Below are positions 42,500 through 54,300 of a stretch of 64,000 bases of DNA, one piece after another. Source of the stretch: Mimachlamys varia (taxonomy: Eukaryota; Mollusca; Bivalvia; Pectinida; Pectinidae); NCBI GenBank assembly GCA_947623455.1, contig OX392532.1, positions 32,152,792 to 32,216,791 of the forward strand, given 5' to 3'. Position numbers and translations under genes: made by a program. The stretch's first letter is position 1, and each line of letters starts with the position of its first letter. A model generated the notes under the pieces. That model worked only from the letters and a program-made list of their open reading frames with translations. It did no database searches and had not been told where the DNA came from.

Positions 42500-42629
42500 T
42501 TATTTTTCGGAATCGTTTCCTGTATGCCGGGAAGTCCAGTAAGCTGAGCCTGGAATGCCGAGTTAAACTCGACACAGAAATTTTACATCACCGGCAAATC
42601 TGGGTAAACGGGGCAACTGTGCTTGACAG
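42500..42629 (+). other. Orphan exon-like segment
   Basis: One frame is open and protein-like: GKSSKLSLECRVKLDTEILH then HRQIWVNGATVLDR, ending at a perfect donor 'gacag|gtaagt' at 42630. The Cys and Trp spacing recalls an Ig-like fold, but the match is weak. It ends in phase 2 and so cannot join the TRPM exon at 48850 (phase 0) directly. It could be an exon of another gene, a 5' UTR exon, or chance. Confidence 0.25.
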
Positions 42630-43230
42630 GTAAGTAAATATTTTGTTTATTAAAACAAACATATCCAACTTAATCGAAATTCTATTGATGCGCTGTTAAA
42701 GTCCTTGATCTTACACTAGGGAATTTAAATACGTTAAATAATTTTGACACAACTCGATTGAAGAATGACGAAACGCAAAAAACGTTTTACAATTTCTGCT
42801 AATTCATATATAAGTTACTATTTTATTAAATAATGTATTGAATATTAGAATTAAAATTCTTAAAATAGTCACTTATTTATGGATTGGCAGAAATTGTAAC
42901 TCTACGTTGGAACTTAAAAGATTTTGGTTTTTTTTTCAAAATAGGAATATTTTGGATCAGAATACTAGTAAGATGTAAAAGGAGATTGATTCATCAAATA
43001 TAAGTTCAATTAAGTTAAATATAAGGTCTTATTACATTTTTACCAGTGAAATATCGAAAACATTTCTTTCTATAAGAGTGATATTTTTCACTAGTTCGAA
43101 ATATGATATTTTTCACTAGTCTTTTTCTGATTTGACCAAACAGAACGCTGCTTACAAACGACGTTTGGGAAAACCAGAAGCTGCCACTGTAGATTTTCAT
43201 ACAAAAATGTAATAAACAGAATATCTAACA

Positions 43231-43363
43231 GTATCTTCAGTAATACCAAATATATTTCACTCGTGTGGCTAATATTTTGACTTTTTCCAAGTTCTGCGAA
43301 CTCGTGAAAAATATCAAAATATTAGCCCCACTCGTGAAATATATTTGGTATTACTGAAGATAC
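43231..43363. repeat. Foldback hairpin
   Basis: Arms 'gtatcttcagtaatacca' ... 'ttcactcgtgtggctaata' and 'tattagccccactcgtgaaa' ... 'ggtattactgaagatac' with a loop of about 35 bp. 'tgatatttttcactagt' is also duplicated just upstream (43079-43121). Confidence 0.85.
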
Positions 43364-44094
43364 AGCTAGATATCCTCTATATATACTGTGTTTAAATTGT
43401 ATTAATGTACAGCATTTTCCACCAAAGCACTTTGTAATACGTCTGTATAATTAGTCAATCGTCGCACGATTCATCCGGTACAGTGACTTCTCGTTTTACT
43501 GCCTCAATTTGTCCACAAATACGTCAGCATTATTCACAGGTTTAGAAATAATTCAAAGGAATTGCATCAAATTACTTCAAATGGGTAGGGGTTGGAATAA
43601 AGAAACATACAAATTAATTTGTTGGTAGAAGGCGAAATGGAAAAATATGTCGAGGGACATTATGGCCAGGTTTATTGAGGTGTTTTTGAAAACCAGATAT
43701 GTTGACAACGTCTGAGGGCGGTGGGCTCTGTGTCTTCGTTTGGTTTGGGTTTATTGTTTTTACGTCCTATCAATAGCCAAAGTCATTTAAGGACAGCCTC
43801 CCGATGTTTTTACGTCCTATTAACAGCCAGGGTCATTACAGGACACCCCCCCCCCCCCCCGGTGTATGCAATGGGAGGGGGGGGGGGTGTTGAGAGCGGG
43901 TGTATTTGGGAGGCTGCGTATGTTCTTGTAAGCCTTCTTTTCCGGATATTTTGCTGATTTAAAGCGCTAGTACACTGAAGTATACTGCAGAAGGCCCCAA
44001 GCAGAACATCCCACCCGGTCACATTATACTGACAACAGGTGAGCCAGTCGTTCCACTCCCAAAATGCTGAGCGTCCTGTTACCTCATGGCTATC
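43364..44094. other. Intergenic with short repeats
   Basis: 'tttttacgtcctattaacag' phrases occur twice (43757-43830), followed by a poly-C run of about 16 (43845-43860) and a poly-G run of about 11. No gene is seen. Confidence 0.5.
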
Positions 44095-47000
44095 CACCCC
44101 TTACCTGTAACCAAATAGCTTTCCACCTCTCACCTGTAACCCAATTCCTCTCAACCTCTCACCTGTAATCCAATAGCTCTACACCTCTCACCTGTAACCC
44201 AATTCCTCTCAACCTCTCACCTGTAACCCAATACCTCTCCATTTTTCACCTGTAATCCAATAGTTCTTCACCTCTCACGTGTAACCCAATAACTCTCCAT
44301 CTCTCAACTGTGTTCCAATAGTTCTTCACCTTTCACCTGTAACCCAATAGCTCTTCACCTCTTACCTATAATCCAATAGTTTTCCACTTCTCACCTGTAA
44401 CCAAATAGCTATCCACCTCTTTCCTGTAATCCAATAACTCTCCACCTCTTACATATAATCCAATAGTTTTCCACTTCTCACCTATAACCAAATAGCTATC
44501 CACCTCTTTCCTGTAACCCAATAGCTCTCCACCTCTTACATATAATCCAATAGTTTTCCACTTCTCACCTATAACCAAATAGCTATCCACCTCTTTCCTG
44601 TAATCCAATAACTCTCCACCTCTTACCTGTAAACCAATAGCTCTCCACCTCTCACCTGTAACCGAATAGCTCTCCACCTCTCACCTGTAACCGAATAGCT
44701 CTCCACCTCTCACCTGTAACCCAATAACTCTCCACCTCACACCTGTAACCCAATAACTCTTCAACCCTCATCTGTAACCCAATAGCTCTCCACCTCTTAC
44801 CTGTAATCCATTAGTTCTCCACCTGTCACTTGTAACCCAATAGCTCTCCACCTCTTACCTGTAACCCAATAGCTCTACACCTCTCACCTGTAACCCAATT
44901 CCTCTCAACCTCTCACCTGTAACCCAATACCTCTCCATCTCTCACCTGTAATCCAATAATTCTTCACCTCTCACGTGTAACCCAATACCTCTCCATCTCT
45001 TACCTGTAACCTAATAGCTCTCCACCTCTCACCTGTAACCCAATACCTCTCCATCTCTCACCTGTGACCCAATACCTCTCCACCTCTCACCTGTAACCCA
45101 ATAGCTCTCCATCTCTCACCTGTAACACAATACCTCTCCACCTCTCACCTGTAACCCAATAGCTCTCCACCTCTCACCTGTAACCCAATAGCTCTCCACC
45201 TCTTACCCTCAACCCAATAACTCTCCATCTCTTACCTTTAACCAAATAGCTATCCACCTCTTTCCTGTAATCCAATACCTCTCCATCTCTCACCTGTAGC
45301 CCAATAGCTCTCCACCTTTTACCTGTAACCCAATAGCTCTCCACCTCTTACATGTAACCAAATAGCTCTCCTCCTCTCACCTGTAACCAAATATATCTCC
45401 ACCTCCTACCTGTTACCAAATATCTCTCCATCTCTCACCTGTATCCCAATAGCTCTCAACCTCTCACCTGTAACCCAATAGCTCCCCAACTCTCACCTGT
45501 AACCCAATACCTCTCCACCTCTCACCTGTAAGCCAATAGCTCTCCATCTCTCACCTGTAACCCAATACCTCTCCACCTCTCACCTGTAACCCAATAACTC
45601 TCAACCTCTCACCTGTAACCCAATACCTCTCCATCTCTTACCTGTTACCCAATACCTCTCCACCTCTCACCTGTAACCCAATAGCTCTCCATTTTTCACC
45701 TGTAACCATATAGCTCTCCACCTCTTACCCTCAACCCAATAACTCTCCATCTCTTACCTGTAACCAAATAGCTATCCATCTCTTTCCTGTAATCCAATAG
45801 CTTTCCATCTCTCACCTGTAACCCAATAGCTCTCCACCTTTTACCTGTAAACCAATAACTCTCCATCTCTTACCTGTAACCAAATAGCTATCCACCTCTT
45901 TCCTGTAATCCAATTCCTCTCCATCTCTCACCTGTAACCCAATAACTCTCCACCTCCCAACTGTAACCCAATAGCTCTCCACCTCTTACCCTCAACCCAA
46001 TAGCTCCCCACCTCTCACCTGTAACCCAATAGCTCTCCACCTCTTACCTGTAATCCAATAGTTTTCCACTTCTCACCTGTAACCAAATAGCTATCCACCT
46101 CTTTCCTGTAATCCAATAACTCTCCACCTCTCACCTGTAACCGAATAGCTCTCCATCTCTCACCTGTAACCGAATAGCTCTCCACCTCTCACCTGTAACC
46201 GAATAGCTCTCCACCTCTCACCTGTAACCCAATAACTCTCCACCTCTCACCTGTAACCCAATAACTCTCCAACTCTCACCTGTAACCCAATAACTCTCCA
46301 CCTCTTACCTGTAATCCATTAGTTCTCCACCTCTCACTTGTAACCCAATAGCTCTCCACCTCTTACCTATAACCGAATAGCTCTCCACCTCTCACCTGTA
46401 ATCCAATAGTTCTTCACCGCTCACCTGTAACCCAATAGCTCCCCACCTCTTACCTGTAACCGAATAGCTCTCCACCTCTCACCTGTAACCCAATACCTCT
46501 CAATCTCTCACCTGTAACCGAATAGCTCCCCATCTGTTACATGTAACCGAATAGCTCTCCTCCTCTCACCGGTAACCAAATATATCTCCACCTCCTACCT
46601 GTAACCAAATATCTCTCAATCTCTCACCTGTAACCCAATAGCTCTCAACCTCTCACCTGTAACCCAATACCTCTCCAACTCTCACCTGTAACCCAATAGC
46701 TCTCCATCACTCACCTGAAATCCAATACCTCTCCACCTCTCACCTGTAACCCAATACCTCTTCATCTCTTACCTGTAACCCAATACCTCTCCACCTCTCA
46801 CCTGTAACCCAATAGCTCTCCACCTCTCACTTGTAACCCAATAGCTCTCCACCTCTTACCCTCAACCCAATAGCTCCCCACCTCTCACCTGTAACCTAAT
46901 AGCTTTCCACCTCTCACCTGTAACCCAATACCTCTCCACCTCTCACCTGTAACCCAATAACTCTCCACCTCTTACCTGTAACCCAATAGCTCTCCACCTC

Positions 47001-48130
47001 TTACCCTCAACCCAATAGCTCCCCACCTCTCACCTGTAACCCAATAGCTCTCCACCTCTCATCTGTAACCCAAATAGCTCCCTCTCTCATATGTAACCCA
47101 ATAGCTCTCCACCTCTCACCTGTAACCCAATACCTCTCCATCTCTCACCTGTAACCCAATACCTTTCCATCTCTCACCTGTAACCCAATACCTCTCCATT
47201 TCTCACCTGTAACCCAATACCTCTCCATTTCTCACCTGTAACCCAATACCTCTCCATCTCTCACCTGTAACCCAATAGCTCTCAACCTCTCACCTGTAAC
47301 CCAATACCTCTTCATCTCTTACCTGTAACCCAATAGCTCTCAACCTCTCACCTGTAACCCAATAGCTCTCCACCTCTCACCTGTAACCCAATAGCTCTCC
47401 ACCTCTTACCCTCAACCCAATAGCTCCCCACCTCTCACCTGTAACCTAATAGCTCTCCACCTCTCACCTGTAACCCAATACCTCTCAACCTCTCACCTGT
47501 AACCCAATAACTCTCCACCTCTCACCTGTAACCCAATAGCTCTCCACCTCTTACCCTCAACCCAATAGCTCCCCACCTCTCACCTGTAACCCAATAGCTC
47601 TCCACCTCTCATCTGTAACCCAATAACTCTCCACCTTTCATCTGTAACCCAAATAGCTCTCTCTCTCATATGTAACCCAATAGCTCTCCACCTCTCACCT
47701 GTAACCCAATACCTCTCCATTTCTCACCTGTAACCCAATACCTCTCCATCTCTCACTTGTAACCCAATACCTCTCCATTTCTCACCTGTAACCCAATACC
47801 TCTCCATCTCTCACCTGTAACCCAATACCTCTCCATCTCTCACCTGTAACCCAATACCTATCCATCTCTTACCTGTTACCCAATACCTCTCCATCTCTTA
47901 CCTGTAACCCAATACCTCTCCACCTCTCACCTGTATCCAAATAGCTTTCGAACTCTCAACTCTAACCTAAAAGCTATCCACCTCTTTTTTCTGTAACCGA
48001 ATAGCTCTTCACCTTACACCTGTATCCGAATAGCTCGCCACCTCATACCTGTAACCTAATAGGTATCCTCCTCTTACCTGTAACCTAATAGGTATCCACC
48101 TCTCACCCGTAACCCAATAGCTCTTACCTG
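44095..48130 (+). repeat. 29-bp minisatellite, about 139 copies
   Basis: The unit is 'cacctgtaacccaatagctc' + 'tccacctct'. Copies carry recurrent variants (aataac, aatacc, ttacc, 'ttaccctcaac', 'ttcctgtaat'), and ordered blocks of variants recur, which indicates unequal exchange or slippage of multi-unit blocks. The minus-strand frame at 44366-44677 is a repeat artefact. The array ends about 180 bp before the tentative first TRPM exon. It is not CRISPR: there are no spacers. Confidence 0.96.
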
Positions 48131-48163
48131 TAGCTAAACAACAGATCCCCACCCCTTACACGT

Positions 48164-48290
48164 AACCGAATAGATTCCCACTTATGCTATCGATTGGGAA
48201 ATGCTAACCGAATAAATTCCCACTTATGCTATAGATTGGGAAATGCTAACCGAATAGATTCCCACTTATTCTATCGATGGGAAAATGCTA
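48164..48290 (+). repeat. 42-bp tandem repeat, three copies
   Basis: Unit 'gctaaccgaatagattccca' then 'cttatgctatcgattggg' and 'aaat'. It lies between the minisatellite and the tentative TRPM start. Confidence 0.8.
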
Positions 48291-48307
48291 TTCCATTCTC
48301 TGCATCA

Positions 48308-48349
48308 ATGGAGCGGTCACGCCAAATTTCTGATACTCGAATGTATACT
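48308..48349 (+). CDS. TRPM: TRPM-like gene, tentative first exon
   Basis: ATG MERSRQISDTRMYT, ending at a donor 'act|gtaaga' in phase 0, which fits exon 48850. The upstream frame is open without a stop for about 110 bp, so the true start could be elsewhere. Alternatively translation begins at the Met inside the next exon (MGTPKLKFG). Confidence 0.4.
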
Positions 48350-51300
48350 GTAAGAATTACGAGTCAGCATAACGAAAACAAAATAGGTTTTAAATTGAGT
48401 TTTAATTCTGTAATCTTGAAAAAGTTTGTTTGTTTGTTTGTTTTATTATAATTCTTGTTGTTGTTGTTTAGCTTGATACCAATCAAATAGCTTTCTCCGT
48501 CCCTTTTTTCCTAAGACAGGTTGCAGGGATGCAGAGAGCCTAAGTAGGAGGTGTTCCATGGATGTCAATAGGCTTTCGTAAATAAAAACGTTTCCTAAAT
48601 AGCACCCCCCCCCAACCCCCAACCCCCTCTTCCTCCTACAGACATCAAAGTGGTGTGTTGCACTTTGAGTTACAGAACAAACAACCCTGCATTAACTTCA
48701 TCACAGTGAAAAAAACCTTACCAAAGAAATCTTATTTTTTCTAATCTCCATTTATTTCAAACTTCATTAGTTAGGAGAACAAATAAACTTTGTCCCATCC
48801 CTTTTGGGCGGTCTAAGTTTGAGTGTATATATCAAAATGCTTGTTTCAGAATACAATGGGAACGCCAAAACTAAAATTTGGAACTTTGGAGTTTGAGGGA
48901 ACCGGAACAACTAAGGTATGTAACCACCATCGTCAAACTTTTTAAACCCGATAATTCCATATGCGCACTCGTGAAAATACATAGGAAAGACTGCCTTAAT
49001 CGTAAAATAGATTTGATATTTAACAGGAAGCAATCGAATAGTTTCTATTCCTACCACAATACCATATGTTATTCCACTCTCAGATCATTGTATAAACGTG
49101 CTGACTGTTGGATAAATATATGTTAGGCCTATATACCACCAGTGGAATATGACCTTTCGGACTTTTGATTGGTTGAGATGTTGAACTTTGACCGGAAATC
49201 ACAATTGTTTACGTCATCATCGATTGTTGACGTCGTCACAATTTGGCGGAAATATATACGAGATGATGTGTTTTCGCGCAAATATTCCGCGGTTCACAAA
49301 ACACAACAGTACCACTGTGATTTAGTTGCATTGTGGTAGAAACAAGTCACACCACTCGTGGTTATTGGATATGGAATTTTTACCACTCTCTTTAACTCGA
49401 AGGAACTAAATTCCATATCCAACAACCACTCGTTGTGTAACCTCTATATATTACATGGCTATATATACTGTACAATGTATAAAACGTAATATATGACATT
49501 GGATTTACATACTCTGTATATTATTATTTTATGACGATGTACAATTTGATATCCAAATGTACGACACTGGATTCCCATCCTCTATTTTTGTGAGCTGACG
49601 ATAATATAATCATTGCACAACACTTATAAACCCCCTTTTGACCATTTGTAACAGGCCTATGTGAATAGTGAATATGGGTCCCCTCCCCCAGATCAAATAC
49701 TGAATCAACTGAAGACGAAATGGGATCTAAAACTTCCGAATCTACTCATCTCAGTAACCGGAGGAGGTGAAGAATTTCAACTGCAAACCGAACACCGAAA
49801 AATCATCAGGCGATGTCTTATTAACCTAGCAAGAACAACCGGTATGTCATTTGTTACCTCCCTTGTTACAATGTTTTATTTTTATGATCGCCATATTGGT
49901 CCCATTAAAATAAGTTCTATAATTTTGTATGCTATTTAGGTGGGCATTTTTTTTCTAAATATGCTTATAAGCTGTATGTCTACTTATTATGATTGAGAAT
50001 GATGCCTTTGTTCTCACTTTGAGGACGTCAGATTTACTTGAATGTTACCTCATATGATGCATTTATAGAGTTTTTTTTCTTTTTCATATATCATATTATT
50101 TTAGACTTGCTTATTAACGATGTGCATTAATTAATTTTTATAAATTTAAAAACAAAAATACGTTAACAGAAAACATACATGTTTTTTTATATGGTATAAA
50201 ATACACTTTATAGGAGCATCATATCAGTCAATTGTTAAATTTTTTTTTTCATACATTTTTCTGATCGAGAACTTCTGTATCCGAATGTGTGATATGAAGA
50301 TGGACGTTTTTGAGTTTGCTTATTAGTGTGCTTACTTGTTGTGATTGACAATGCTGACTCGGTTCTCATTTTGAGAAATGGTTCTTACTTGAATGTGACA
50401 AAGATTTACATGCCGGGTGTCGTCGATGAAGCAGAAGATGCATACTCTTCCGGAACACCTGGTCTTATTCTCCTCTACTTTTACGAGGGTCTCCATGTAA
50501 ATCTTTCCTTTGTTCCTATTTTGCTTCTAGTTTTATCGATTTTGATTTTGGATTATTGTTATGTTGACGCTTCGATATTCTCTGATTTTTCTATTAGAAA
50601 CACTTTTTTACTAGAAATGTTTTACATACAATTTCTATAAAGACCTGTGGATCGTGAGCGACGGGAGCTTTGGTGGAATAACAAAGGATATAGGTGAATC
50701 GGTCCGGGACGCCAACAAGATCACTTCCAAGAATGTCGTTGCCATTGGTATTCCAACACAAGAAGTTGTTCAAAACGTAGAAAGGCTGCTTTTGGGTAGT
50801 ACAGCAAGCAAGATTCCATTGCGTGAAGGTTTCCTCGACCCGAATCATAGCCACTACGTACTGATGAATGGGATCGAATTCTTAACTACCATCGGAAGTG
50901 TTACATCGCAGTTGAAAATGGGGGACAAAACAGGTACGTATACACTGCCTTCTTGCTATTTCTTAGTTTCCTGGGGTTTTTTTTTATCTATGGTTGAACT
51001 TCATACATTCATATTTAATTTTTGATTGTTTCTTCTCTTTATGAAAAAACTAACTGAACATAACAGTTCATACTTATCATACCATTTTCTTTATATCTAT
51101 TAACACCAGGTTGCATATTTCCGTCCAATGCAAGTGCTGTTACCGAGATTGGTTTCATAATACATAGATATGTTTTTCTTGTAATCTTTACTTAAAGGTT
51201 ATGGTATATAATTGTATTTAATATTTCTCGCTCAATTCATTATTTATCCATTTCATCTCTTCACCAGATATCAAAGTGCCCGCCGTGTTACTCGTAGTTG

Positions 51301-54300
51301 GGGACGGTTCTGACGTCATCGATACCGTCAAAGCATTCGGAAAAAGGGGCGTTACACTGGTTGTAAAGGTAACAGAATGTCTCGTTTCAGTAGTTATTAC
51401 GCAACCGTGAAGTATGATTGTACATGATAGAATTAATGATTTAAAGAAAAAATATCGTTTTTCTCAGCTCGTCATTATATTACAAGGATTAAATGAAAAA
51501 TATCTAAATTGTAATTATAATTTTATGTCGAGTGACTATTTTCGTTAATTGTGACAAAATTGTTTAATATGTAATTGTTAAGGACATAAGTTATCTTTTA
51601 TCTGTATAGCTGATTACTGCATGGTTTCCATACGTAACTGAAAAGGTCATAGCTACCTTGATCCCTTTTCTGTACATTTGAATAGTACCTGGCGCCCGTG
51701 CGTAATTCATCGATTCGATATGCAAATTAGGTTAATAAAATTAGCCAATCAGATAACGCATTGGAATTTGGCGCACGCCTTCGATTTATCGGCGGCCATA
51801 TCTAATTTGCATCACCTTGCAAATAATAAGGACATAAGTTATCTTGCTCCTTTAATCTGTATAGTTGAATAGTGCCTGGCTTCCATATATAATTGATAAG
51901 GATTTGTTTTATCTGTACAGTTGAATAGTGCATGGCTTCCATACATAATTGATAAGGATTTGTTTTATCTGTACAGTTGAATAGTGCATGGCTTCCATAC
52001 ATAATTGATAAGGATTTGTTTTATCTGTACAATCGAACATCTTTTATATCTTAACTTTTTCAAATAAAATGTTATCATAAACATTAAAATAGTTTAAAGG
52101 AAAATGTTTTAAAGATTATTTACTTATGACACAGGGCTCCGGAAAAGCTGCTGATGTTTTAGCATATGCTTATGAATGTGCAGTGAAATACAAAACGGAA
52201 CAAAAGGGGTAAGTCCAAAGCAATGGATAAAGAATAACAACCAAAACATATATAATTATCGTATCTTTTTAAATCCTGAAAACAACAAGGACAGTGTGAC
52301 CACAGCTTAGCTATGACGTTAGGGTGGTCGGGTGGTGCAGTGGATAGCGCACTTGCCTTTCACCAAGGGGGGGGGGGGGGGGGTTCGATTCCCCGATCAG
52401 ACGTGAAAAGGTACGGGGTCACCTGCCCGACCACGTGGGTTTTCTCCGGGTACTCCGGTTTCCTCCCACAATAAGACCCCTCGCGCGCTAACATCCGGGC
52501 CAACAAGAGTGATTAATATAAGTTGTATAGCTTGTTTCATAATTGTTGTAAAATAAATAAAGTTTATATAGCTATGCCGATAGGAGTAATACTTATTATT
52601 GTGACGTAGCACACACATATGCCGCACCTGTTAAATTTAGTAATAGGTACAGTATGCCGAAAAAAAAATAATTAAACTGCATCATACAGCTGTTTCGTTG
52701 TCCTAGGACTTCTTCAGTGATGTTAGGGGTCAAAAGGTGGGAATACAAATTTTCTAAACTAATGTAGAAGCAGAAAGGTCAGGTGCGTAAAACCCCTTTA
52801 ACTTATGAATTTGGAAGTAAACTTAAACTTGTTATGTATAATTTCAAATCGTGTTCTGCGAAAATGTCTATATCATGTACCGTGTCACTACTCAAATAAT
52901 ATAAATGTTGCTATGGAGACCCCAGCGTACCTCGGAGACTAAAAAATTGAAGCTTGTCTGATGTCGCTAATTTCGAGGATGCATTCATTCGTATATATAT
53001 GTGTGTGTGTGTGTGTGTTTAGCTTTGCATTGGTCAATTGTAACTCATCGTCAAGGCGTATGATTTAATGGGACTAGAATAGTTGCTATATATCATCAAT
53101 ATCTTCTGCAATGTAATTTTTTCATTGTTGTCAACGCTTAATTGTTTACAAACTGTTCATATTAACTAGGTAAAGCATATCTACTTGTTACATAGTGTCT
53201 TTTCATGTAATAGTTGGTAACAGCCTCAATTTATTCATGATCTTAATTCTCAATCTACCATCACATTACTAGATCGTCAATATACAGTAATACGAACGCA
53301 TTACGTCATTGCGTTGTGTTTCCGAGCAACCGATCATTGTCTGCATTATTACGCGTTGTGTCTCAAGTAGTATTGTCAATATCACAAAACTTTGTTGAAT
53401 AAATTAAGAATAATTAAAACGTATTCATTTCTTGTTCTTTCCTCCATTTATTCACGCTAATTCTGTAAAAGGAGCGGGTCGGTGTGGCTTGTACATATTG
53501 TTAGCACGGTATCAGCTGACGGAGCAGGTTGGTGTGGCTTGTACATAGTGTTAGTACGGTCTCAGCTGACGGAGCGGGTCGGTGTGGCTTGTACATATTG
53601 TTAGTATGGTATCAGCTGACGGAGCGGGTCGGTGTGGCTTGTACATAGTGTTAGTACGGTATCAGCTGACGGAGCAGGTCGGTGTGGCTTGTACATAGTG
53701 TTAGTACGGTCTCAGCTGACGGAGCATGCCACTTTGGCTCGGTTGGTAGAGCTGTGGATTATAATGTTTGGTCAGTAATTGACAATAGAAAGTGACGTCA
53801 CCAGCCAGGTCACGGAGTACTTAACTACGTACCAATAAAATACAATGTATCTTAACATATTACCGTAGTAAATTTAGAGAGTTTATCAAATTTCATGTTC
53901 TAATCGCCAGTTAAACCGCTCAAACAACGTACTATCCCCAAATGAAAACCGTATTATTTCTTAATACCATTTAACATGGTGGTTTATACAATTGTAACAT
54001 CTTATGAAACCTACACGAACATACCACAGCCTCCCGGATACACACCTACTCACATAGCCCACACCGGGAGGTCGTCCTTGAATAACCTCCAGGGGATACG
54101 ATCACCTACGCTTTCTAAGATGGAAGGCTCCGTATGCGCCACCTTGTTGATGAGACAGGAAGACTGGTTCGGCCCTTTGATGTACATCAAAATAATATCG
54201 TGGTCACATAACGGTAACAATTGACAGCCTAGCGATTTTTCAGTGCTGTTTTACCTGATTGTGTCTTCAGTTTGCCATGAAATATTCCAGGGGTATAGAG

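Noticed and set aside
44366..44677. 103-codon minus-strand frame (ERWRAIGLQVRGGELLDY repeated)
   Set aside because: Read-through of the minisatellite; all three frames are largely open because the unit lacks stops.
44095..48130. CRISPR-like regular array
   Set aside because: Units are contiguous 29-bp repeats without unique spacers, in a eukaryotic genome; it is a minisatellite.
52321..52400. Functional tRNA gene
   Set aside because: The A and B boxes belong to a SINE head: the cloverleaf is broken by a poly-G run and a SINE body and tail follow.
53729..53765. tRNA-like sequence 'ggctcggttggtagagctg'
   Set aside because: Only an A-box-like half is present; no matching B box or acceptor stem, so probably a SINE fragment.
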